A stretch of DNA of 6,727 nt, taken from contig DBUL01000191.1 in the NCBI GenBank assembly GCA_002307905.1, positions 40,950 to 47,676 on the forward strand, in the 5' to 3' direction. The position numbers were made by a program, and so were the translations under genes. Below are positions 1 through 6,357 of this stretch, one piece after another. How positions within the stretch are numbered: the first letter of the stretch is position 1; each line of letters starts with the position of its first letter. The stretch comes from Rhizobiaceae bacterium UBA1291. GTDB lineage: Bacteria; Pseudomonadota; Alphaproteobacteria; Rhizobiales; Rhizobiaceae. Below the pieces are notes generated by a model, which had not been told where the DNA came from, did no database searches, and was given only the letters and a program-made list of their open reading frames with translations.

Positions 1-47
1 GCTTATCCGGTTGGATTGAGGCTGCCGCTACGGCGGCGGGCCGATAG
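1..47 (+). CDS. Possible 3' end of an upstream gene (partial, cut by window edge)
   Basis: Reading frame 3 is open from the left edge and ends in TAG at 45-47, giving a C-terminus of LSGWIEAAATAAGR. The stop lies two bases before the thsA ATG, a spacing typical of translationally coupled genes, and the sequence before that ATG has no strong ribosome binding site of its own. Fourteen open codons can occur by chance, so this is weak evidence. If real, the gene would be co-transcribed with thsA and could be a further component of the defence locus. Nothing can be said about its function. Confidence 0.3.
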   Translation, partial: LSGWIEAAATAAGR

Positions 48-49
48 AG

Positions 50-1501
50 ATGGTTGCAAAAGCAGGACGAGCGCGTTTTCTCAAGGAATATCCGGCAGCG
101 CTGCACGAGGGTAACGGAGCGATTTTCGTCGGCGCCGGTGTTTCGATCGCGGCTGGGTATCCGTCATGGACGTCGCTACTCAAGGACATCGGCGAGGAAC
201 TGGGCATCAGCTCAAGCGACATCCAGGATCTGGCCGCGCTGGCGCAGTGGCATATTCTTGAAAGCGGTGGGTCAACTGGCGTGCGAAACGTTATCAAGGC
301 AGAAATCGCGAAGGAACATGCCGTTCCTGAAGCACTCGAGATCCTGGCACGCCTTCCCATCCGGCACATCTGGACGACTAATTACGACCGGCTGGTCGAG
401 CGAGCCTTTGCCGCTATTCGACGGCCTATCGACCCCGTCTCGGGCGGCAAGGACCTGTCGCTCAAATCGACGCCTGGCGCGGTGCGACTCTACAAGATGC
501 ATGGCTCGATCGATCGGCTCGACGACATCGTCATTTCCACCGATGATTATGAGCTCTACAGGAGCAAACGCGGTCAGTTCCTGCCGCTTCTTCAGGCACA
601 TCTGAGCAGCATGTCGCTGCTGTTTGTTGGGCTGAGCCTGACAGACCCCAATGTTCGACATGTGCTGTCGCTCATTCGCGAGAGCTTTACCGATGCCCCG
701 CCGGAGCATTTCGCGATCCTGCGGCCGCCCAAGCGCAGCGACTACAAGAGCGACGACGAGTTTCGCGCGCGAGCTGCCCAGCATGCATTGTGGTCCAAAG
801 ACCTGCGTCGCTATGGTCTAGTCGCTGTGGAAATCGACGACTACGACGAGGTGCCTTCCCTGTTGCGTGAGGTCGAGCGGCGGGTTGCTGCTTTGAGGAT
901 CTGGGTCAGCGGAAGCTGGCCGATCGAGACCGGGGACGCAGAGACCGCAAAGATCTATCACCTGGCTGAAAACATAGGCAGACTGATCGGCAAAACAGGC
1001 CGCGATCTGGTCACAGGCTCAGGGATGCTTGTGGGATCCGCGGCGATGGCCGGTTTCATCGAAGCCTTGCGAGATGGTGGGGGCTGGGATCTTGATCGGA
1101 GGCTTATTGCTCGTCCGTTTCCACAGCCACTGCCGGGCAAACATCCCGATAGTGTGCGATGGACGGCGTTACGCTCCGAGCTGGCACGCCAATCGGGTAT
1201 CGTTATCTTTCTCGGCGGGGTCAAGACGATCAAGGGGAAGCCGGCTGTTGCAGACGGAGTGCTCGAAGAATTCGACCTGGCGAGGCAGGCAGGAGCATTT
1301 CTGCTTCCCGTCGGCGCCACGGGCGGAGCCGCAAGGCAGTTAGCCGACCAGTTGTTGGGTTCGACGATCCCGCATACCGGCAGCGACGCGCAGCGGCCGA
1401 CGGACAAGGAAATTTCGGCGTTGGCGGACGCTACTGCCACACAGGAAACCTTGCTGCGGATTATCGATGACATTCTCAAGCGGCTCGCCAGAACAGCCTG
1501 A
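50..1501 (+). CDS. thsA: ThsA: SIR2-SLOG NADase effector of a type I Thoeris anti-phage system
   Basis: This 483-residue protein has the two-domain layout of Thoeris ThsA. An N-terminal SIR2-like domain (about residues 15-280) carries the nucleotide-binding glycine motif GAGVS (28-32), the TTNYDRL motif with Asn111, and KMHGS with His151. These two residues match the catalytic Asn112 and His152 of Bacillus cereus ThsA, and the length is close to that protein's. From about residue 283 (RIWVSGSWP) to the end is a SLOG-type Rossmann domain with VTGSG (322-326) and VIFLGG (385-390), which in the family binds the cyclic ADP-ribose isomer made by ThsB. Known role: the bound signal activates cytoplasmic NAD+ hydrolysis, depleting NAD+ in infected cells. 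ATG at 50 is the only usable start, because an in-frame TGA lies at 17-19. The thsB gene follows after 21 bases. The family call is firm; phage specificity cannot be read. Confidence 0.93.
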   Translation: MVAKAGRARFLKEYPAALHEGNGAIFVGAGVSIAAGYPSWTSLLKDIGEELGISSSDIQDLAALAQWHILESGGSTGVRNVIKAEIAKEHAVPEALEILARLPIRHIWTTNYDRLVERAFAAIRRPIDPVSGGKDLSLKSTPGAVRLYKMHGSIDRLDDIVISTDDYELYRSKRGQFLPLLQAHLSSMSLLFVGLSLTDPNVRHVLSLIRESFTDAPPEHFAILRPPKRSDYKSDDEFRARAAQHALWSKDLRRYGLVAVEIDDYDEVPSLLREVERRVAALRIWVSGSWPIETGDAETAKIYHLAENIGRLIGKTGRDLVTGSGMLVGSAAMAGFIEALRDGGGWDLDRRLIARPFPQPLPGKHPDSVRWTALRSELARQSGIVIFLGGVKTIKGKPAVADGVLEEFDLARQAGAFLLPVGATGGAARQLADQLLGSTIPHTGSDAQRPTDKEISALADATATQETLLRIIDDILKRLARTA

Positions 1502-1522
1502 CATTTTCAAGGTAGTCATATC

Positions 1523-2074
1523 ATGCAGTTCGTCACCCGCGCCGAGCTTCGCAGTTTCGCCGCGTCCAAAACCGCTTCAGAACAAGCTTCGATCCGCAAG
1601 TCGGCAGCTTCGCAGACGCTGGTCGGATCTACATTCTTGTCACACTCTAGCAAGGATGAGGATCTTGTCATGGGTGCCACGATCGTGCTCGAAAACCACG
1701 GTGCTCGGGTTTATACCGATGAGGTAGATCCCGAAATGCCGCCCTACACCAGCGAGGAGACGGCGAGGCTACTGAAGTCCCGGATCAACCAAACTAAACG
1801 TTTCGTCCTGCTGACCAGCCAGAACAGCAAGGAAAGCCGCTGGGTGCCCTGGGAGCTAGGCATCGCTGACGGCTACAAGGGCCTTTATCCGATCGCGCTC
1901 TTTCCGTCCTCGGATAATGCCAACGATATGTCGTGGGCCTCCTGGGAATATCTTGGCCTCTACCAGCAGATCCTCTGGGGACAGATCAATGGACGTGAGG
2001 GAAAAGAATGGATTGTTCTGAACAGGGAAAAGTTCACGGCGATAACCTTGCGGGATTGGCTTTCAGGCAATTGA
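1523..2074 (+). CDS. thsB: ThsB: TIR-domain sensor/signal synthase, first copy
   Basis: This 183-residue soluble protein has a roughly 35-residue N-terminal extension followed by a TIR domain. Visible TIR elements are the first strand FLSHSSKD (38-45), the second strand ARVYTDEVDP (61-70), and the block SRWVPWELG (105-113), whose Glu111 is the expected catalytic glutamate of NAD+-consuming TIR enzymes. In type I Thoeris, ThsB responds to infection by making a cyclic ADP-ribose isomer (1''-3' gcADPR) that activates ThsA. The gene begins 21 bases after thsA on the same strand, behind an AAGG ribosome binding sequence at 1509-1512, so the two are almost certainly one operon. Its N-terminus (MQFVTRAELR) resembles that of the second TIR protein (MPFITESQVR). 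The assignment to ThsB rests on the neighbour ThsA plus the TIR domain. Confidence 0.9.
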   Translation: MQFVTRAELRSFAASKTASEQASIRKSAASQTLVGSTFLSHSSKDEDLVMGATIVLENHGARVYTDEVDPEMPPYTSEETARLLKSRINQTKRFVLLTSQNSKESRWVPWELGIADGYKGLYPIALFPSSDNANDMSWASWEYLGLYQQILWGQINGREGKEWIVLNREKFTAITLRDWLSGN

Positions 2075-2548
2075 CCGGAGTTCGGGTGCGTTCCGGACCA
2101 TCGGAAGAGATGACGACATACAACGCCTTTCGCTGACGAACGTGCTGAGCGAGCGCACCGATGGTTCAGATCTAAGACCATCTTCCTCAGCACTCAATTG
2201 ACTGGGCTTCACACAACCAATGAGCAAAATTCACTCCCGCTGTTTGTATCTAGGCTGGTCACCGACATAGTCGTCCGTGCCAGCGCGGGATCTCTGAGTA
2301 TATGCGAACAAATTGCTGTTCGTAACCCTCTGTCCCCACCTTTTCCATCCAGTGCAGGTCGGGATAGATTCCCAGCTTCACTCCGACTACTGCGCTGCCA
2401 CCACTTATGGTTTTGCAGGATCTGGAGGCGAGTTTTGCCATCCATCAATGTCGGCCACGCCAAGCAAGTGTGGGCTCGTATCATGATTGCAGTTGCAAAG
2501 AAGGCTATCCGCAGTAACATTCAGAACATGGCAAGGGAGTAAGTAAAT
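2075..2548. other. Gap of about 470 bases without a convincing gene
   Basis: Open frames exist on both strands here, but none has a good ribosome binding site or a recognisable domain. The longest are 2198-2542 (+) and 2209-2520 (-). The minus-strand frame begins with a hydrophobic stretch (LLRIAFFATAIMI) that superficially resembles a signal peptide. Another minus frame (2259-2441) has protein-like composition (KLGIYPDLHWMEKVG). Overlapping partial frames of this kind could be a decayed gene, but no family was recognised. No strong terminator was seen directly after thsB. Confidence 0.5.
2533..2539 (+). promoter_or_regulatory. Ribosome binding site that supports the TTG start at 2549
   Basis: AAGGGAG is a strong Shine-Dalgarno sequence ending nine bases before the TTG at 2549. 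It supports initiation at this non-ATG codon for the membrane protein. Confidence 0.6.
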
Positions 2549-3145
2549 TTGAGTGCATTGGTCTTTGCTAGGCGATCGGCGGTCGAGCTAGGCGGCTTTT
2601 TCAAAAAGCATGCAAAAAGACCCACATTCGTAATGTTCGTGCGATCTTTTGGATATATTGGCGCCCTTGCGGTCACCGTCATATTATTTATTCTCTACAC
2701 CACCTACGCGCGGCCACGAACCTGGTGTCATGTGCCCAACTTCAGGTGGGGATATTTCTGGTATGATTTGTCGCCATATATTCTGGCAACGTCATTGATC
2801 GTCGGTATCTTCGTCTTTTCGTTCCAGGTTCTTCGCGCGGACGCGAACATCGGCCACCGCTTCACCGTTCTCACTTTAATCTACGCCATGTCAGCCGTAG
2901 TCTTCGCGCTTACCTATTTTTCATTTGGGATCACGATCGAAGGGGGCGATGCAGCGGGACAGGTCTCACCGAAGGCCGCCGACTATCTGTACTTTTCGCT
3001 TATGAACTCTCTAACGTTCCAAGAAACAAAGGGTTTTGTTGAATGTGACAGTTTGCGTTTTATCGTATTTTTCCAGAAAGTCTGTGGGCCTCTCTTCGGG
3101 TTCTTCTACCTGAATCTTGCAACAGAAAGTGTGGCGAGGAGTTAA
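2549..3145 (+). CDS. Four-helix membrane protein with a degenerate ion-channel-like pore loop
   Basis: This 198-residue inner-membrane protein has four predicted helices at about 34-52, 75-95, 105-127 and 169-190. Basic residues lie in the N-terminal tail and the 96-104 loop, so both ends should face the cytoplasm. Between helices 3 and 4, the segment from about 143 (ADYLYFSLMNSLTF) into helix 4 has the layout of the pore helix and filter of two-helix potassium channels (Ion_trans_2 style). However, the TVGYG filter is replaced by TFQETKG, so it may not conduct potassium. Cys60 and Cys166 would both be periplasmic and could form a disulfide. A strong Shine-Dalgarno supports the TTG start. The gene looks poorer in G+C than thsA, suggesting separate origin. 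It lies between the two TIR genes, in the same direction. A role as channel or membrane effector is inference; it may also be an unrelated passenger. Confidence 0.7.
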   Translation: MSALVFARRSAVELGGFFKKHAKRPTFVMFVRSFGYIGALAVTVILFILYTTYARPRTWCHVPNFRWGYFWYDLSPYILATSLIVGIFVFSFQVLRADANIGHRFTVLTLIYAMSAVVFALTYFSFGITIEGGDAAGQVSPKAADYLYFSLMNSLTFQETKGFVECDSLRFIVFFQKVCGPLFGFFYLNLATESVARS

Positions 3146-3183
3146 ACCCCAGGAGGTAGAAAGCCGAAGGTTTAGCTGGCACG

Positions 3184-3921
3184 TCACGATGGAAAATAGC
3201 GGCCCACCGCGTTGTCGCGAGGCTCGACTTCCTGAGAGTTGAGGAACCAGACGTCTTCCATTCGAACAGTACCCAGAGTCTCGCTTTCCATGGATCCGAC
3301 AAGCGTATTAACCCCATAGCCAATATCTTCTTCGACAAAGGTGGTTTCGATCGAGGTGACTTTTAGGTCGGAAACCGTCTTGAACTCATCGGGTGAGAAC
3401 TTTGCATCACCATCATCGACCCAAAACCCGATTCCGGCAAGCTCAGCGCCGTCTATTGCCCCGCTTTCATCCACATCGAGCTCCGAAAGCCTGACAAATC
3501 CGTTCTCGACGGCGCCGTCTACGCTGTCTCCAAACAGCCACGTTCCATCAATGTCCCGAGGGGGCGTCCCGCGGCGGATATCCAGAACAAACGCGTCGGT
3601 ATTGGGATGCACCCAATCGATCTGGTCAGGTACTCCATCTCCGTTCACATCGATGGTGACATATTTGCCAACTGAGAACACGGTATAAAGTTTCTGACGC
3701 GACTGCGTGTGCCCGGTGATGTCGATCCGACCATTGCGGTTAAAGTCGATGATCAAAGGGCAATCCCCTGCTCGGGCGATGGTCTGTTTCACCGTTGAAA
3801 CGTAAATCAGGAGCAGCACTGCTGGCATCATCAGCGTTAGCTTAAGCACAAGCTTGTCCAAGGGATTTTTCAGAACCTGTTTGCTTTTGGCTCGACCCGC
3901 CATCCCACCATCCCCGCTCAT
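3184..3921 (-). CDS. Exported protein with EF-hand-like calcium-binding loops (RTX-associated acidic module)
   Basis: The ATG at 3921 gives 245 residues. In-frame alternatives are a TTG at 3960 (258 residues) and an ATG at 3903, which has the better upstream GGGGA. A lysine-rich N-terminus and one hydrophobic helix (LMMPAVLLLIYV) lead to ARA-GD, a plausible signal peptidase I site, so the rest should be periplasmic or secreted. Four acidic loops follow: DFNRNGRID, DVNGDGVPD, DVDESGAIDGAEL and DDGDAKFSPDEF. Their order, with WLFGDS and NGF between them, matches the D-x-D-x-D-G module repeated inside large haemolysin/RTX-type proteins, here as a stand-alone domain. Calcium binding is expected; biological function is unknown. 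It runs opposite to the surrounding genes, convergent with the membrane protein and divergent from the second thsB, so it is probably independently expressed. Confidence 0.75.
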   Translation of the reverse strand: MSGDGGMAGRAKSKQVLKNPLDKLVLKLTLMMPAVLLLIYVSTVKQTIARAGDCPLIIDFNRNGRIDITGHTQSRQKLYTVFSVGKYVTIDVNGDGVPDQIDWVHPNTDAFVLDIRRGTPPRDIDGTWLFGDSVDGAVENGFVRLSELDVDESGAIDGAELAGIGFWVDDGDAKFSPDEFKTVSDLKVTSIETTFVEEDIGYGVNTLVGSMESETLGTVRMEDVWFLNSQEVEPRDNAVGRYFPS

Positions 3922-4119
3922 TTCTCGATCAAAGAAGCTGCAGTTTTTTCTTTCCGTCAAGTAGGCTTGCTTGCTCGCCTTTCGGCTCCAAATAGCAACT
4001 TCGCTGGAACCCCTGCAAATCCAGAATATTTATCCTGGCGACGATGAATGGTACGCATCGCACTTCATGTTCGCCTCAGCTTGTGAGTCGAAAAAATGTA
4101 GAACGGGAAGCAATCTTGT
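3922..4119. promoter_or_regulatory. Divergent intergenic region between the calcium-binding protein and the second thsB
   Basis: This stretch must hold promoters for both flanking genes if they are transcribed separately. An imperfect palindrome at 4021-4038 (CCAGAATAT / TTATCCTGG, seven of nine positions matching) could be an operator. GGGAAG at 4105-4110 is the probable ribosome binding site for the TIR gene starting at 4120. No clear -35/-10 pair could be assigned with confidence. Confidence 0.4.
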
Positions 4120-4701
4120 ATGCCCTTTATAACGGAGTCGCAGGTAAGAAACAAAGTTGCGGATGTCTCGCCGATGTTCCACAAACTCTTCCTTGCAATA
4201 GACGCTGCGACATCAGTGCTCAGGGATAGCTTCGATATTTTTCTTTCGCATTCAACCCGCGATGCTGAAATCATACTTGGCCTCAAGCGCCTCTTGGAGG
4301 AGACGGGAAAGACCGTTTACATTGACTGGATCAACGACCCTGATCTCGATCGTGGAGGCGTGAGCGGGGACACGGCGGAGGCACTTCGAAAGCGAATGCG
4401 GCAATGCAGTTCGCTTTTTTACGTCTATTCGCGAAGCTCTCAAAAATCACGGTGGATGCCATGGGAGCTTGGCTACTTCGACGGCATCAACGGGAATGTC
4501 GCCGTCCTGCCGGTTATCCCGGAATCGGGTGAGCTCGACTTCGAGAACGAAGAGTATCTGCAGCTCTATCCAAAGGTCGACTTCATTAATATTGCATCGG
4601 AACCGCGCATGTTCGTCAACAAGTCGCAGAAGCTGGAATCCGGGACGTATAAGTCTTTTGACGACTGGCGTATTGGCGAAGATAAGCTGAGGCCGGTTTA
4701 G
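4120..4701 (+). CDS. thsB: Second ThsB-like TIR-domain protein
   Basis: This 193-residue protein has a short N-terminal extension and a TIR domain: FDIFLSHSTRD (38-48), TVYIDWINDPDLDR (65-78) and SRWMPWELGYFDG (110-122), with Glu116 the expected catalytic glutamate. It shares the FLSHS, RW-PWELG and N-terminal M-F-T patterns with the first ThsB but differs over most of its length, so it is a diverged paralogue rather than a recent duplicate. TIR proteins of this kind are common in Thoeris loci with several thsB genes. In those systems different ThsB proteins answer to different phages while sharing one ThsA, and that is the likely role here. It sits about 2.6 kb downstream of thsA on the same strand and probably has its own promoter. 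GGGAAG nine bases before the ATG supports the start. Confidence 0.85.
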   Translation: MPFITESQVRNKVADVSPMFHKLFLAIDAATSVLRDSFDIFLSHSTRDAEIILGLKRLLEETGKTVYIDWINDPDLDRGGVSGDTAEALRKRMRQCSSLFYVYSRSSQKSRWMPWELGYFDGINGNVAVLPVIPESGELDFENEEYLQLYPKVDFINIASEPRMFVNKSQKLESGTYKSFDDWRIGEDKLRPV

Positions 4702-5000
4702 GCTGAATGACTTCGATTTCTCAGCGTCCCTTTTCGGTTCTCCGCGGACGGACGTTGGCAATCATACTGTCAATCTTTTTAAGTTCCATGACATGGTCAA
4801 TGCGGTCAGCCCCTTCACATTGGCTTGCAGTTCCTTGTTGACGTCGGCCACCGGAATCTGGACTATCCGAATGGGAAATCGCTGTCTTGAATTTTTAAAG
4901 GTTTCGGACTATGTATTGGACGTGACCTGTCAGGCCGTGTGCCGGGCAGGAGCGGTGGTGACCCGGGCCTCACAAAAGGACCGGTTGACAGCCACACCAG
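4702..5000. other. Intergenic region after the second thsB, possible 3' UTR or small RNA
   Basis: No convincing protein gene was found; the open frame from 4793 has no recognisable features and runs antisense into the DUF3800 gene. A weak inverted repeat (GCTGA at 4702-4706, TCAGC at 4721-4725) lies just after the thsB stop without a good T tract. The part from about 4895 is GC-rich with short palindromes (CCTGTCAGG at 4926-4934, TGCCGGGCA around 4940-4948) and leads into the strong terminator at 5001-5028. It could be a long 3' untranslated region, a small RNA, or the remnant of a gene whose terminator survives. Confidence 0.4.
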
Positions 5001-5028
5001 AAGCCGCCTCAGGGCGGCTTTCTTTTTT
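5001..5028 (+). terminator. Rho-independent terminator on the + strand
   Basis: The perfect 8-bp stem AAGCCGCC (5001-5008) / GGCGGCTT (5013-5020), with loop TCAG, is followed by TCTTTTTT (5021-5028). The T tract defines the + direction. It ends at the last bases of the oppositely oriented DUF3800 gene, so it closes rightward transcription, either of the second thsB or of an unseen transcript between 4702 and 5000. Confidence 0.85.
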
Positions 5029-5639
5029 CACAAGATCTCGATCTTGTAGGCTTCCCGCAATCCCTTCGCATTTTCTTCGCCATTATTTATCCAGGCGCGC
5101 GAATGCGCGACTACATCCGCCAGCTGAAGCATTCTGGAGACGGCGGAGTCGATTGCGACCACCCGCGTCACAGATTTGAACAGGCCGTCATGTTCGCGCG
5201 CTTTGGCAATCAGCTCAACAAACTCCGGGTGGCTGTTCTGTTCATTGACATCGATCAGCACCTCGACATTGTTGATCTGCCGACCGAGCTGGTTCCCGCT
5301 GCGGAACCGCTTTACAGCGACCTTGACCGTCTCTACGAGGGCTTTGGCGTAAATCTCAGGTCGCCCGCCCACTGAAATCTCGTTCAACTTGTTCACCATG
5401 CGTATGCTCGCCGGCATCTCCGTTTGAGCGAAGCGGCTCATGATCCCCTGCAACTGCGGCTTACTCCAGTTGGCAGCATGTACCTCATTTACAGAGGCCG
5501 GCAGCAGATCGCTGAACGCCTTATCGGCTTTTCCGCATTCATGTGCCCACACAATCGCGCAGCCAAGTGCGAACCCTCGCTCGCCCGCAACGCCATACTC
5601 GTCCACGAAGCATAGAATCTTTTTGTTTAGCCTGGTCAT
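5028..5639 (-). CDS. DUF3800 family protein (RNase H-like fold)
   Basis: This 203-residue soluble protein has the signature arrangement of DUF3800: the N-terminal strand ILCFVDEYG (8-16) with Asp13 and Glu14, a central NEVHAANW segment (51-58), the acidic strand VEVLIDVNEQ (125-134) with Asp130, and a C-terminal VVAIDSAVSRMLQLADVVAHS (160-180) containing Asp164 and Asp175. The spaced acidic residues fit the RNase H-like nuclease fold proposed for the family, but a substrate is not established and nuclease activity is inference. Start ATG at 5639 has GGTGAG just upstream. It begins four bases after the stop of the winged-helix gene, so the two are one operon and probably translationally coupled. 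DUF3800 genes are frequent on mobile elements and in defence-rich regions. Confidence 0.8.
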   Translation of the reverse strand: MTRLNKKILCFVDEYGVAGERGFALGCAIVWAHECGKADKAFSDLLPASVNEVHAANWSKPQLQGIMSRFAQTEMPASIRMVNKLNEISVGGRPEIYAKALVETVKVAVKRFRSGNQLGRQINNVEVLIDVNEQNSHPEFVELIAKAREHDGLFKSVTRVVAIDSAVSRMLQLADVVAHSRAWINNGEENAKGLREAYKIEIL

Positions 5640-5642
5640 GTC

Positions 5643-6152
5643 TCACCCATTTTCGACAGGTTTTGCCGAACGACGGGCATTACGTCGCGCATTCGGGGTT
5701 TCGGTCTTAGTTCGGGCGGCACGCCTTTCGTTACGCTCTTCGTCGAAGTCGGTCACAAGGTCCCGGAGCTTGGCAACCAGACCATCTAGTCGGTAGATGT
5801 TGGAACCGTAGTCTCCCGCAGCGGTCTTTTGCTGGACGCGTGCGATATAGCCTTTGTCTTCAAGAGCCTTGATATTGATACGCAGGGTCTGCTGTGTGAT
5901 CGACATCCGCTGGGCCAGGTCCCGCTTCGGCGGGAAGGGAGGACGAGCAGGATCAATCCAATAGCTCAGCAACTGGACGATGATATTGAACTGGGTCGTG
6001 CTGATGCCCAACCGGGACTGTGCCCGAATGAGGATGTTCGGTACTCCGGTATATCCGTGCGAGATCACATCAGCGCCGAAGATCTTCTCTGTCGAAGACT
6101 TCGGCCGCTTGTCGGAATCGGTTTTGTTTTCCTGCAATGGCTCATCGGTCAT
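5643..6152 (-). CDS. Winged-helix DNA-binding protein, possible plasmid/phage-type regulator or replication initiator
   Basis: This 169-residue protein has a charged, probably disordered N-terminus (1-25), a winged helix-turn-helix from about 50 to 121, and an arginine-rich C-terminal tail (138-165). Within the domain, STTQFNIIVQLLSYW forms the first helix, KRDLAQRMSITQQTLRINIK the helix-turn-helix, and KGYIARVQQ the wing. This resembles HTH_36-type domains seen in phage and plasmid replication or regulatory proteins. ATG at 6152 is preferred because AAAGGA lies eight bases upstream; a GTG at 6170 would add six residues but overlaps that site. The gene leads the two-gene operon with DUF3800. 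Repeated half-sites 75-210 bases upstream are natural candidates for its binding targets, suggesting autoregulation or origin binding. The exact function is not recognised. Confidence 0.75.
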   Translation of the reverse strand: MTDEPLQENKTDSDKRPKSSTEKIFGADVISHGYTGVPNILIRAQSRLGISTTQFNIIVQLLSYWIDPARPPFPPKRDLAQRMSITQQTLRINIKALEDKGYIARVQQKTAAGDYGSNIYRLDGLVAKLRDLVTDFDEERNERRAARTKTETPNARRNARRSAKPVENG

Positions 6153-6319
6153 GGTGCGTATCCTTTGCACCGAGACTTACGTTTCCGTCCGTCAGCCGGC
6201 AAGGTGCTCAACTGGTTTGGCGTTGGCAGGTTTTCCACCATACACCCATATCGGTATTCCGCTGTTCCCGTCTCACGGTAATTGCTTCACGATGCTTAGA
6301 TGTCCGGAAATCCGCCAGG

Positions 6320-6328
6320 GGTGTATAA
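6320..6328 (-). promoter_or_regulatory. DnaA-box-like 9-mer
   Basis: On the minus strand this reads TTATACACC, one mismatch (last base) from the TTATNCACA DnaA-box consensus. It lies between two of the repeated half-sites, an arrangement seen in small replication origins. A single near-match can arise by chance. Confidence 0.3.
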
Positions 6329-6330
6329 GG

Positions 6331-6357
6331 AAATCCACCATACGGTATGGCGGATTT
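6331..6357. promoter_or_regulatory. 27-base near-perfect palindrome, likely operator
   Basis: Arms AAATCCACCATAC (6331-6343) and GTATGGCGGATTT (6345-6357) match at 12 of 13 positions around a central G. It is formed by two facing copies of the AAATCC(A/G)CCA half-site. It lies about 180 bases upstream of the winged-helix start and would suit a dimeric DNA-binding protein. Confidence 0.65.

Noticed and set aside
958..1479. Long minus-strand open frame antisense to thsA
   Set aside because: It lies wholly within the strongly supported SLOG domain coding sequence and has no recognisable domain; it is a shadow of the thsA codon pattern.
2198..2542. Open frame of 114 codons on the + strand between the first thsB and the membrane protein
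   Set aside because: No ribosome binding site, irregular arginine- and cysteine-rich composition and no domain; it overlaps equally long frames on the other strand.
3143..3174. Inverted repeat TAAACC / GGTTTA between the convergent membrane and calcium-loop genes, considered as a bidirectional terminator
   Set aside because: The stem is only six AT-rich pairs with a 20-base loop and no T tract on either strand.
3341..3688. Serine/threonine/proline-rich + strand open frame
   Set aside because: It is antisense to the calcium-loop gene; the serine richness is the reverse reading of its Asp/Gly codons.
4895..5000. Possible tRNA or tmRNA fragment as an integration site, suggested by the ACACCAG before the terminator
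   Set aside because: No acceptor stem, T-loop GTTCRA motif or cloverleaf could be built, and no integrase gene is present.
4793..5179. Open frame of 128 codons on the + strand
   Set aside because: It reads through a strong terminator at 5001-5028 and then antisense through the DUF3800 gene, with no coherent protein features.
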